Positions 1 to 9,247 of a DNA stretch of 64,000 nucleotides are shown here, piece after piece (within the stretch, counting starts at the first letter, position 1; each line of letters opens with the position of its first letter). This stretch comes from an uncultured Candidatus Actinomarina sp. (GTDB taxonomy: Bacteria > Actinomycetota > Acidimicrobiia > Actinomarinales > Actinomarinaceae): contig CACKFQ010000002.1 in assembly GCA_902599555.1 (NCBI GenBank), forward strand, positions 84,460 to 148,459, written 5' to 3'. Under the pieces are notes generated by a model that searched no databases, was not told the origin of the DNA, and saw only the letters and a program-made list of their open reading frames with translations. Made by a program: the position numbers and the translations under genes.

Positions 1-89
1 CTAAAAGAGTTGTAAAGCATTCCAATAACAAAATACATTACAAAAGTGATAATTCCTATAATTTGTAATATTTTTATAAACTTAGTCAC
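1..89 (-). CDS. Possible truncated N-terminus of a membrane protein (continues past left edge)
   Basis: Open minus-strand frame from GTG at 89 to the window edge: VTKFIKILQIIGIITFVMYFVIGMLYNSF, hydrophobic. Confidence 0.3.
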   Translation of the reverse strand, partial: MTKFIKILQIIGIITFVMYFVIGMLYNSF

Positions 90-135
90 TATTACATTTT
101 ACAAATATTCAAAATAATATAGATATAATTTATGT

Positions 136-1107
136 ATGATTAAAAATTTATCTCCATCAAGAGCATCTCAATTTAAAACATGTCCAAAGCAATTTAAATT
201 TGCAAATGTAGATAAATTAAAAGAGCCAACAAATGAAGTGCAGGCTAAAGGAACAACCGTCCATCAAGCTCTTGAAGACTTATTTGACCTACCTAAAGAA
301 GACAGGAATATTGAAAAACTCCATAATTTATTTCGTGAAGCATGGACGAAAGTAAGAGGAACAGATGAACATCATAATCTTTTTTCTTCTGTTGAAGAAG
401 AGAGAGAATGGGGTGTTGATGGACTAAAGCTGCTTAATAACTATATGACAATTGAGGATCCTACGAGTTTTGATCCATTAGAGAGAGAGCGTTGGGTCAA
501 AGGAAGTATAGAAGATTTAAATTTAAGAGGAATTCTTGACAGAATGGATAGAAATGAAAAAGGTGAACTAATAATTGTTGACTATAAAAGTGGTAAAGCT
601 CCAATGGCTAAATATAAAGAGCCAAGATTTTTTGCACTTAAATTATACGCTTTATTGATAAAGGAAGAACTTGGAGAAATGCCTGCAGAATTGAAATTAA
701 TATATCTTAAAAACTCAACTATTCATACATTAAAAATTAAAGAAGAAGATTTAATAGAATCAAAAAAAGAAATTCTTGAAATATGGGAAAATATCAAAAA
801 AGCTTACGAAAATGATGATTTTCCACCAATTAAAAATACACTTTGTGATTGGTGTTACTATAAACCGATTTGTCCAGTATTTAATGACAACCCACCTGAT
901 ACGGAAGAACTAAGGGTTATAAATGAATCAATTTCAGAATTAGAAGAAGAACTTGAGGTATTAGATATGTTTAAAAACGAAAATGAAGTACCAAAAGAAA
1001 GTCCAATTGGAAGTAAAGACAAAGAGCAGATTAAAAATCAGATATCAAAATTAGAGGATCAAAAAAATAATATCCAAACGGAAATAGAAAAACTTTTACG
1101 GAAATAA
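136..1107 (+). CDS. RecB-family PD-(D/E)XK nuclease, Cas4/AddB-like with C-terminal Cys cluster
   Basis: SPSRASQFKTCPKQFKF start, LIIVDYKSGK nuclease motif, CDWCYYKPICPVF cysteine cluster. Confidence 0.8.
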   Translation: MIKNLSPSRASQFKTCPKQFKFANVDKLKEPTNEVQAKGTTVHQALEDLFDLPKEDRNIEKLHNLFREAWTKVRGTDEHHNLFSSVEEEREWGVDGLKLLNNYMTIEDPTSFDPLERERWVKGSIEDLNLRGILDRMDRNEKGELIIVDYKSGKAPMAKYKEPRFFALKLYALLIKEELGEMPAELKLIYLKNSTIHTLKIKEEDLIESKKEILEIWENIKKAYENDDFPPIKNTLCDWCYYKPICPVFNDNPPDTEELRVINESISELEEELEVLDMFKNENEVPKESPIGSKDKEQIKNQISKLEDQKNNIQTEIEKLLRK

Positions 1108-2361
1108 GCCTCTAGTTAGCTTTGCTGCGGCAACTCTCTTTATTCCTTTTATGAGTGCAGCAGTTCTTAAATCACAATTTTGTTTCTGAGAGATAGTCCA
1201 AACTTCTTCAAAAGAAGTAATCATTACATCAATTAATTTCTCATGTAGCTCAGTTTCTTTCCATAAATAATTTTGTGTGTTTTGTACCCATTCGAAGTAA
1301 CTTGCAGTTATACCACCGGCATTTGCTAGGATATCTGGAATTATCATTACGCCATTATCCCTTAAGATTTTATCGGCATTTAAAGTTGTTGGTGAATTAG
1401 CACCTTCAATTATTACGTTTGCTTTAATTTTTTCAGCATTACTTGAAGTAATAACTCCTCCTACAGCTGCAGGTATCAAAACATCACAATCAACTTCAAG
1501 AATTTCCCCATCATATTCTTCTCCACCTGAAAAGCCACTGACTGAAGAATTTTTAGCGATATGTTTAAAAAGTTCAGGGATGTTAAGACCATCTTTGTTC
1601 ATCACTGCACCGCCCAAATCATTTACAGCAACTACTTTTGCACCTCTTTCATATGAATCTAGAGCTGCATACCTTCCAACATTACCAAACCCTTGAATTG
1701 CAACTCTTGAATCTTTATAGCTTTTACCTAATTTTTCCATAGCAGCTTGACCAACAGCTACTGCACCCCTACCAGTCGATTCCCTTCTAGTTATTGATCC
1801 ACCAAGAGAAACAGGTTTTCCAGTGACTATCCCAGGCTGAGGTGAACCAACAAAGTTACTGTATGTGTCCATAATCCATGCCATTGTTTGCTCATCTGTA
1901 CCTAGGTCAGGAGCAGGTATGTCTTTATCAACACCAATAATTGGTAATAATTCGGCTGTATACCTCCTGGTAACTCGTTGCTTTTCGGCTCGAGTGAGAG
2001 GATTGGGATCTATCGCTACTCCACCTTTTGCTCCACCATAAGGTAATCCTACAATTGCAGACTTCCAAGACATAAGGATAGCTAAAGCTGTAACTTCACC
2101 TAAATTTACATTTGGCGCGTACCGAATACCACCTTTAGTAGGGCCCATTGATAAAACATGTTGAACTCTGTAACCAATTACTGTCTCGACTTCATCGTAT
2201 TCATCTCTTCTAAATGGAAAAGTTACTACAAGAGATCTTTGAGGTAATTTAAGCCTTTCTCGTATATTTGAATCAAGATTGATTAAATCAGAAACTTCAT
2301 CATACTGCCTGATGACTTCTTTATACATATGTGAGTCAAAGAGATTATTTTCAACTATCAC
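1096..2361 (-). CDS. gdhA: Glu/Leu/Phe/Val dehydrogenase (glutamate dehydrogenase)
   Basis: GPTKGGIRYAPNVNLGEVTALAILMSWKSAIVGLPYGGAKGGV motif and Rossmann IQGFGNVG. Confidence 0.92.
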   Translation of the reverse strand: MIVENNLFDSHMYKEVIRQYDEVSDLINLDSNIRERLKLPQRSLVVTFPFRRDEYDEVETVIGYRVQHVLSMGPTKGGIRYAPNVNLGEVTALAILMSWKSAIVGLPYGGAKGGVAIDPNPLTRAEKQRVTRRYTAELLPIIGVDKDIPAPDLGTDEQTMAWIMDTYSNFVGSPQPGIVTGKPVSLGGSITRRESTGRGAVAVGQAAMEKLGKSYKDSRVAIQGFGNVGRYAALDSYERGAKVVAVNDLGGAVMNKDGLNIPELFKHIAKNSSVSGFSGGEEYDGEILEVDCDVLIPAAVGGVITSSNAEKIKANVIIEGANSPTTLNADKILRDNGVMIIPDILANAGGITASYFEWVQNTQNYLWKETELHEKLIDVMITSFEEVWTISQKQNCDLRTAALIKGIKRVAAAKLTRGLFP

Positions 2362-2442
2362 TAGCTCATCATATATATGTTTTTGTTAGAAAGATTGTTA
2401 TTTTATTTTTTTTGTCACACTGAATTTCTAAATTTATAAATT

Positions 2443-2559
2443 ATGAAAGAAAAAGAAATACTTAAATTACTTGAAAGATCTGGGATAAAAGCAAATTTTA
2501 TTTGTTTAGACCATAATGACCGATGTGATTGTCATAGAATATATGATGAAGCAGCATAA
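2443..2559 (+). CDS. Candidate 38-aa Cys/His-rich microprotein
   Basis: ATG..TAA encodes MKEKEILKLLERSGIKANFICLDHNDRCDCHRIYDEAA; it ends 15 nt before the 2575 ORF. Below the ORF-track length cutoff. Confidence 0.4.
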   Translation: MKEKEILKLLERSGIKANFICLDHNDRCDCHRIYDEAA

Positions 2560-2574
2560 GTTATAGGAGAATAA

Positions 2575-3096
2575 ATGAAAGATTTGATCTGGGATATCGC
2601 TAAAAGTGGTGAAGAAACTTTAGAAAATACCGAATTGCAATCAATTGAAGAGCCAAAAGAATTGTTTATTGCTAGAGGAGTTTCGCTAGAAGCAAAAGAT
2701 AGTACTTATAAAATAAATAAATTTGTTGATAATAAAATTGCTCTCGATGTTCAGGAAAAAGGTGCAATAAAAATATCTGATACTGTATTTAATTACTCAA
2801 AAAGTTATAAATCAAAAACAATAGATTTAAAAAGATTAATTGATTGGGCTACTAGCAAAAAACTCTCCGAAGATGATATTGAAAATTTGGTAGCGCTTTG
2901 TGGAAATACTTTTGTTCCTAAATTAAGGGGCTTAGATGCGGTTGCAGAAAAAAAAGGTATGGATAAACAATTAGCAAGAGATACTTTTATAGAAAAAGTA
3001 TGGGATGAAGAGCCTAAATTACAAGTTATTAAAACAAGCAATGATACTGCTCCTGTATGGGCAAAAGGTTTAAAAGAAATGGAGAGAAGAAAATGA
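2575..3096 (+). CDS. Hypothetical protein, operonic with Rad52-like protein
   Basis: AGGAGA ribosome-binding site upstream; its TGA overlaps the ATG of the next gene (ATGA at 3093). Confidence 0.7.
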   Translation: MKDLIWDIAKSGEETLENTELQSIEEPKELFIARGVSLEAKDSTYKINKFVDNKIALDVQEKGAIKISDTVFNYSKSYKSKTIDLKRLIDWATSKKLSEDDIENLVALCGNTFVPKLRGLDAVAEKKGMDKQLARDTFIEKVWDEEPKLQVIKTSNDTAPVWAKGLKEMERRK

Positions 3097-3521
3097 AACA
3101 ATTGTATGAACTATCTAGAAAATTTCCAAAAGATTGGATTAAAAAGGCACCTAAGGGTAAATTCGGAAATTATGTGCCACACCCCGTAATTACACAACGT
3201 CTTTTAGAAGTTTGTGGTCCTTTTGATTGGGAAGTTGTTGAGTTAATTAGACAAGAAACTACAGGATCTGTTGTTGGTTGCTTTGGAAAATTAACCGTCG
3301 AAATTGATGGTAAATTAGTCACAGTAACATCTATCGGCGATGTAGAGCATGATCAAAAAAATGATGGCAGTAATGCAAAACATGCAGAATCAGATTCATT
3401 TAAAAGATGTGCAATGAAGCTTGGGCTTGGATTACATTTGTGGGCTGGAGAAGAATATTATCTTGATAAACAACTTGATAAAAAGGAAATAGGAAAAAAA
3501 ACTAAACTTCAGTCTGCTTGA
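3093..3521 (+). CDS. Rad52/22-like single-strand annealing protein
   Basis: FPKDWIKKAPKGKFGNYVPHPVITQRLLEVCGPFDWEV and HAESDSFKRCAMKLGLGLHLW, typical of the Rad52/22-like family. Start moved from 3057 to 3093 because of the ATGA coupling. Confidence 0.7.
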   Translation: MKQLYELSRKFPKDWIKKAPKGKFGNYVPHPVITQRLLEVCGPFDWEVVELIRQETTGSVVGCFGKLTVEIDGKLVTVTSIGDVEHDQKNDGSNAKHAESDSFKRCAMKLGLGLHLWAGEEYYLDKQLDKKEIGKKTKLQSA

Positions 3522-3973
3522 TCAATTAATTGACCATTTCTAGCAGTTAATACAAAAGTTGCTGGACCATCATTGATTAAACCTACATCCATCATGGCTC
3601 CAAAGCTACCTGTTTTTACAGTTACGTACTTAGAAAATTCTTCAACAATTTTTAAAATCATCTCTTCAGCTATTTCTGGAGATTTTGCATTTACAAAGGA
3701 AGGCCTGTTTCCTTTTAGTAATTTACCAGCTAATGTGAATTGACTAACAATTAGCATCTCTCCTGATACATCTATTATTGATTTATTCATTTTTAAATTT
3801 TCGTCAGAAAAAATTCTGAAATTTAAAATTTTATTTATCAGTATTTCACTTTCAACTTCAGAATCTGATTCTTCAATCCCCCATAAAAGTAAATAACCAT
3901 TATCAATTTCTGAAATAAGATTTGAATCAACTTTGACATAAGCACTTTTAACTCTCTGCAAAACAACTTTCAT
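3509..3973 (-). CDS. dtd: D-aminoacyl-tRNA deacylase
   Basis: MKVVLQRVKSAYVKVD, MLIVSQFTLAGKLLKGNRPSF, GSFGAMMDVGLINDGPATFVL. Confidence 0.93.
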   Translation of the reverse strand: MKVVLQRVKSAYVKVDSNLISEIDNGYLLLWGIEESDSEVESEILINKILNFRIFSDENLKMNKSIIDVSGEMLIVSQFTLAGKLLKGNRPSFVNAKSPEIAEEMILKIVEEFSKYVTVKTGSFGAMMDVGLINDGPATFVLTARNGQLIDQAD

Positions 3974-3990
3974 AAACTATAATTTAACAG

Positions 3991-4401
3991 ATGAGGTTAG
4001 ACAATAAAACAATTCAAATGGCATCTGGCCCAAATTATGCAGCGCTAACAACTCTGTTTAAAGATGGTGTTCCTCAAACACATGTGATGTGGGTTGATAC
4101 AGATGGTGAAAATATCTTGATTAATACAGAGATACATAGATTCAAATACAAAAATGTTTTAAAAGATCCCAGAGTCACAGTTATGATTTGGAAGCATGAT
4201 AACCCATTTAAATTTGTTGAAATAAGAGGTGAAGTAATCGGAGAAATCACTGGACAGGATGCAAGAGAAAATATTGATAAATTATCACAAAAATATTGGG
4301 AAAAACCTTATCCATTCCCCATACAAACTGAAAGAATTGTGCTGGTAATAAAGCCAAACAAGGAAGTAATGTTTAATCTAAAAGACGAGGATTTCGAATA
4401 A
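3991..4401 (+). CDS. PPOX-class F420-dependent oxidoreductase
   Basis: YAALTTLFKDGVPQTHVMWVDTDG split-barrel flavin/F420 fold. Confidence 0.8.
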   Translation: MRLDNKTIQMASGPNYAALTTLFKDGVPQTHVMWVDTDGENILINTEIHRFKYKNVLKDPRVTVMIWKHDNPFKFVEIRGEVIGEITGQDARENIDKLSQKYWEKPYPFPIQTERIVLVIKPNKEVMFNLKDEDFE

Positions 4402-4402
4402 T

Positions 4403-5263
4403 TTAGTCTTTTTTGTATTCATAGAAGCCTTTACCAGTTTTTACTCCTAAATCACCGTTCATAACTTTTTCTTTAAGAAACTTTTTTGGTTCATCTTTTG
4501 GATCACCAGATTCTTCAAATTTTTTTAATTTAGCATAATAATGGATATCTAATCCTGAATAATCAGAAAGTTCAAATGGGCCTAAAGGATGATTTAGACC
4601 TTTTTTAATAGCAAGATCGATATCTTCAAAATCTGCAATTCCTTCATCATAAAGTTCATAAGCTTCATCTACTAAGGCTGCAAGCATTCTGTTTACAATA
4701 AACCCAGGGGTTTCCTTTTTAAGTACAACCACTGATCTACCCATATTTTCACTAACAGTTATGGTACGTTCTAAAACTTCTTTTGATACGTTGGATGGAT
4801 ATGAAATTTCAATTAAATCCATTCTTATTGGTGGATAGAAAAAATGCATGTTTATAAACCTTTCGGGATGGTCGCAATGTTTTGAGATTTCAGAAGCTTG
4901 AATAAAAGAACTATTAGTTGCCATTACAACCTCTTGATTCATAGATTTAGAAATTTGTTTAAAAATTTCAAGCTTTACATCAAATCTTTCAACTACAGCT
5001 TCTATCACAAATGTTTTTCCCTCTATAACGTCTTCAAGTGAATAATTGAGATCTAGGTTTTCTTTGTAAGAAACTAATTTATCTTCGGAGTATATTTTTT
5101 TGTCTATTAAGTTTTTAATATTTTCTTCAACAAATTTATATCTATATTCTAAATTTTCTTTATTTTCGTCATAAATATTTGTTTTGTAACCAGCCATAGC
5201 AGCTAAAGCTGCAATTTGGCTTCCCATTTGTCCCCCACCAATTACCGCAATTTTTTCATTCAT
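4403..5263 (-). CDS. 3-hydroxybutyryl-CoA dehydrogenase
   Basis: IAVIGGGQMGSQIA NAD motif, HFFYPPIRMDLIE, ETPGFIVNRMLA. Confidence 0.88.
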   Translation of the reverse strand: MNEKIAVIGGGQMGSQIAALAAMAGYKTNIYDENKENLEYRYKFVEENIKNLIDKKIYSEDKLVSYKENLDLNYSLEDVIEGKTFVIEAVVERFDVKLEIFKQISKSMNQEVVMATNSSFIQASEISKHCDHPERFINMHFFYPPIRMDLIEISYPSNVSKEVLERTITVSENMGRSVVVLKKETPGFIVNRMLAALVDEAYELYDEGIADFEDIDLAIKKGLNHPLGPFELSDYSGLDIHYYAKLKKFEESGDPKDEPKKFLKEKVMNGDLGVKTGKGFYEYKKD

Positions 5264-6465
5264 GTGTGTTTGTTTATTTCACGTCTTGCAATAGATCTTA
5301 GGTGTACTTCGTCTGGGCCGTCAGCAATTCTTAACGTTCTAACTCCAGCTGACATTTTTGCCAAAGGAGTATCTTGAGAGACGCCCATAGCTCCATGTGC
5401 TTGTATAGCTTTATCAATTACATAGGAGGCGGCTTCGATGACTCCAACTTTTATTGCAGATATTTCAATTTTGGCTTGCTCTTTACCAACGTTATCAATC
5501 AACCATGCTGTTTTTAGAGTAAGAAGTCTAGCCTCTTCAATTTTAATCCTTGATCTTGCAATCCAATCTTGCACTACACCATGATCGGAAATTTTTGTAC
5601 CAAAAGTTTCTCTAGACAATGCTCTTTTTATCATAAGTTGAAGAGCTCTTTCAGCCATTCCAATTGTTCTCATGCAGTGATGAATTCTTCCAGGTCCTAA
5701 TCTCGCTTGGGCAATTTTAAAGCCCATACCTTCGCCGCCTATAATATTTGATTTTGGTACAACTACATTTTCAAAATTTAATTCTGGATGACCAGTGTAT
5801 CCATCATCATATCCATAAACATGCATTGGTCTGACTATAGTTATCCCTTCTGTATCCATTGGGACAAGAACTTGACTTTGTCTTGTGTGTGGAGGATTTT
5901 CAGGATTTGTAATACCCATAAAAATACATATTTTGGCACGTGGATTAATTGCATTTGAAGTCCACCACTTTCTTCCATTAATAACATAGTTATCCCCGTC
6001 TGAAACTATTGAACTTGAAATATTTGTCGCATCAGATGAAGCAACATCAGGTTCTGTCATGGCAAAACAAGAACGGATATCACCATTTAGTAAAGGAGTC
6101 AACCATTGGTCTTTTTGCTCTTGTGTTCCAAATTCTGCGAGTATTTCCATGTTTCCAGTATCTGGAGCAGAACAGTTAAATACCTCAGGTGCCCACCAAA
6201 CCTGTCCAGTTATTTCTGCTAATGGTGCATAGTCAACATTTGTTAGTCCTGCACCGTATTCACTGTCGGGTAAAAATAAATTCCATAAATTTTCTTTTCT
6301 GGCTTTTTCTTTTAATTCATCAAGTAATTCAGGAATGTGCAAAGGGTCTCCTGAATCTAATATTGCTTTTTCGTAGGCTTCTTCGTTGGGAAAAATATGT
6401 TCTTCAAAAAATTTATTCATCTTTTCTTGAAGATCTAATGACTTTTGAGAAAATTTAAAATCCAT
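5260..6465 (-). CDS. Acyl-CoA dehydrogenase, ACAD10/11 (LvaC-like) type
   Basis: FNCSAPDTGNMEIL, RSCFAMTEPDVASSDATNI, RLGPGRIHHCMRTIGMAERAL. Confidence 0.9.
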   Translation of the reverse strand: MDFKFSQKSLDLQEKMNKFFEEHIFPNEEAYEKAILDSGDPLHIPELLDELKEKARKENLWNLFLPDSEYGAGLTNVDYAPLAEITGQVWWAPEVFNCSAPDTGNMEILAEFGTQEQKDQWLTPLLNGDIRSCFAMTEPDVASSDATNISSSIVSDGDNYVINGRKWWTSNAINPRAKICIFMGITNPENPPHTRQSQVLVPMDTEGITIVRPMHVYGYDDGYTGHPELNFENVVVPKSNIIGGEGMGFKIAQARLGPGRIHHCMRTIGMAERALQLMIKRALSRETFGTKISDHGVVQDWIARSRIKIEEARLLTLKTAWLIDNVGKEQAKIEISAIKVGVIEAASYVIDKAIQAHGAMGVSQDTPLAKMSAGVRTLRIADGPDEVHLRSIARREINKHT

Positions 6466-6523
6466 TGCTTTATTCTATCAATTAACTTGAGACCAAGAGA
6501 ATTAAATCATAAGATATTTGTTA

Positions 6524-7540
6524 ATGGAATTTTTTGATAAAAAAATAAGAAGTTTTATAACTTCCAATGTTGAATTGGATTACCAATTTAGATTTGAAAA
6601 ATTTAAAGTAGGCAGGTCGAACATTACTTTTAAAATCTTTGACGATTCAAATAGCTACGTTTTAAGAAGACCTCCGTTTGGAGATAAATTAGAGTCTGCA
6701 CATAACATGCAGCGTGAATTCAGAATTATTAGTGAATTGAGTGAAAATAATATAAAAGTTCCAAAGCCCATTCTTTTATGCACTGACAAAAATATTTCAG
6801 ATGATGACTTTTACATTATGGAATATGTTGATGGTGTAACTATTGCAGATAATTTAGTAGCAGATAATTATTCCAATAATGATAAAAAAGAAATTACGAA
6901 TTCATTCATTACAACACTTGCTGAATTACACACTTTTGATGTGAAAAATTCCAATTTAAATGATTTAGGGAAACATGAAGATTATGTTGAGAGGCAGTTA
7001 AACAGATGGACTAAACAATTTAATGCACAAAAAGTAAGAGATATTCCTGAATTAGATGTTGCGACACAATTACTATTAGATACCATCCCCACACAGCAAC
7101 AAGTAAGTATTGTTCATGGTGATTATAGATTGGATAATGTAAGAATCAATAATAACTCTGTTGCAGCTATTGTCGATTGGGAACTCTGTACATTAGGAGA
7201 TCCGTTAGCTGATATAGGAACTGTCATTGCTTCTTGGTCCAGTAAAAATGAAACTGATACTCCATTTATTTATTCACCCTCATTAAGCGATGGATTTCCA
7301 AGTAGGCAAGAAATAATTGATATTTATGAATCTAAATCAAACCTTAGTTTGGATGATATTGAATTCTATACAAGGCTATCTTTTTGGAAACATGCAATGA
7401 TAATGGAGGGGGTCTACGTAAGGTATTCACTTGGTTATTATGGTAATGTTGATAAGAAAGATGTGGATGCATTTGGACAAAGCACATTAAGTTTTGCAAA
7501 AAAAGCATCAAATAAGAATCTACTTAAGGAGATATTTTGA
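6524..7540 (+). CDS. Phosphotransferase family protein, ACAD10/11 N-terminal (LvaA-like) kinase type
   Basis: YVLRRPPFGDKLESAHNMQREFR, HGDYRLDNV, VDWELCTLGDPLADIG. ATG at 6524 preferred over TTG at 6518. Confidence 0.88.
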   Translation: MEFFDKKIRSFITSNVELDYQFRFEKFKVGRSNITFKIFDDSNSYVLRRPPFGDKLESAHNMQREFRIISELSENNIKVPKPILLCTDKNISDDDFYIMEYVDGVTIADNLVADNYSNNDKKEITNSFITTLAELHTFDVKNSNLNDLGKHEDYVERQLNRWTKQFNAQKVRDIPELDVATQLLLDTIPTQQQVSIVHGDYRLDNVRINNNSVAAIVDWELCTLGDPLADIGTVIASWSSKNETDTPFIYSPSLSDGFPSRQEIIDIYESKSNLSLDDIEFYTRLSFWKHAMIMEGVYVRYSLGYYGNVDKKDVDAFGQSTLSFAKKASNKNLLKEIF

Positions 7541-7998
7541 AAGTTATTCCAGCAAGTGAACTAGAAAGTCATATTGGTGAAGAAGTAGGTGTTTCTGATT
7601 GGTTTGAAGTAACACAAGAAAGAATTAATCAATTTGCAGAAGCAACAAACGATCACCAATTCATACATGTAGATCCCGAAATGGCCAAGGCAACCCCATG
7701 GGGTACAACAATAGCCCATGGATACCTTACTTTAAGTCTTCTTACCTATCTACAAGCAGACATCGGTTATATGCCTGAAGGATTACAGATGGCAATAAAC
7801 TATGGGGCAGACAAAGTTAGATTTATGGAAGCAGTACCTGTAAATAGTAAAATTCGAGCTAGAAATGTTTTAACTGATGTACAGTACAAGAGAAACGGTA
7901 GATGGCTATTAAAAACAACTTGTACTATTGAAATAGAGGGCAAAGATAAGCCAGCTGCAATAGTTGAAGCTTTAGCGATGTATGTAGTAAGTGAATAA
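7537..7998 (+). CDS. MaoC-family (R)-hydratase
   Basis: INQFAEATNDHQFIHVDPEMAKATPWGTTIAHGYLTLSLL hydratase motif. Confidence 0.9.
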   Translation: MKVIPASELESHIGEEVGVSDWFEVTQERINQFAEATNDHQFIHVDPEMAKATPWGTTIAHGYLTLSLLTYLQADIGYMPEGLQMAINYGADKVRFMEAVPVNSKIRARNVLTDVQYKRNGRWLLKTTCTIEIEGKDKPAAIVEALAMYVVSE

Positions 7999-8017
7999 AA
8001 AATATAGGAGTAAATAA

Positions 8018-9196
8018 ATGAGAGAAGCAGTAATTGTATCAGCAGCTAGAACACCAATAGGTAAAGCTTATAGAGGAGCGTTTAACAATACCGCGGCTCC
8101 AACCCTAGCATCTTATTCTATAAAAGAAGCTGTGGAAAGAGCTGGAATTGACCCAAAAGAGGTTGAAGATGTTGTTTTAGGATGTGCTCAGCAACAAGGT
8201 TCACAAGCTATCAATATAGGAAGATTAGCTGGAATTGCAGCTGGACTTCCTGATAATGTTCCAGGCATGACAATCGACAGGCAATGTTCATCCGGAATGA
8301 TGGCAATTGCGACTGCATCAAAACAGGTTGTAACAGATAATATGGATGTTGTTGTAGCTGGAGGAGTTGAGTCTATTTCACTCGTACAGACTGCAGATTT
8401 TAGGGTAGATATTGATCCTAATGTTACTGCTCACGCACAACATGCATACATGCCAATGATTGAGACTGCTGATCATGTTGCTGAAAAATATAATGTAACA
8501 AGAGAAAGTCAAGACGAGTACTCCCTTCAAAGTCAGCAAAGAACAGCAGCAGCACAAGAAGCAGGCCTTTACAAAGATGAAATCATTTCAACTACTACTA
8601 CTAAGTTAGTTAAAGACAAAGAATCCGGTGAAATTTCTGAGCAAGAAGCTATCTTAGAAAAAGATGAAGGCAACAGACCAGAAACAAATTTAGAAGGTCT
8701 GTCATCATTAGTCCCAGTGTATGGTGAAGGAAAATTTATAACTGCAGGAAATGCGTCTCAGTTATCTGATGGATCTGCATCTGTAGTTGTAATGGAATCA
8801 AAGGTTGCTGAAAACAAAGGCCTTACTCCCCTTGGCTATTACAGAGGAATGGCAGTTGCAGGTTTAGCACCAGAAGAAATGGGAATTGGGCCAATATATG
8901 CTGTTCCTAAATTGCTCGATAAATATAACTTAAGTGTTGATGACATAGGTTTATGGGAACTAAACGAAGCTTTTGCTGTGCAAGCTTTGTATTGCAGAGA
9001 TTATTTAGGTATTGATAATGAAATATACAATGTAAATGGTGGCTCAATATCTATAGGACATCCATACGGAATGACCGGCGCAAGAATGACGATGCATGCT
9101 CTAATGGAAGGTAAACGAAGAGGTGCAAAATATGTTGTTGTCACAATGTGTGTTGGTGGTGGAATGGGTGCTGCTGGATTATTTGAAGTCATATAA
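8018..9196 (+). CDS. Acetyl-CoA C-acyltransferase (thiolase)
   Basis: [50 protein letters not shown]. Confidence 0.92.
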   Translation: MREAVIVSAARTPIGKAYRGAFNNTAAPTLASYSIKEAVERAGIDPKEVEDVVLGCAQQQGSQAINIGRLAGIAAGLPDNVPGMTIDRQCSSGMMAIATASKQVVTDNMDVVVAGGVESISLVQTADFRVDIDPNVTAHAQHAYMPMIETADHVAEKYNVTRESQDEYSLQSQQRTAAAQEAGLYKDEIISTTTTKLVKDKESGEISEQEAILEKDEGNRPETNLEGLSSLVPVYGEGKFITAGNASQLSDGSASVVVMESKVAENKGLTPLGYYRGMAVAGLAPEEMGIGPIYAVPKLLDKYNLSVDDIGLWELNEAFAVQALYCRDYLGIDNEIYNVNGGSISIGHPYGMTGARMTMHALMEGKRRGAKYVVVTMCVGGGMGAAGLFEVI

Positions 9197-9247
9197 ATTT
9201 ACAACTATTTAAAAGACTTGGCATAAAATCTAAACGTATAATTGAAT

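Noticed and set aside
2805-3101. Minus-strand 98-aa ORF opposite the 2575-3096 gene
   Set aside because: Fully antisense to an operonic ORF with a good RBS and overlap; composition typical of a shadow frame.
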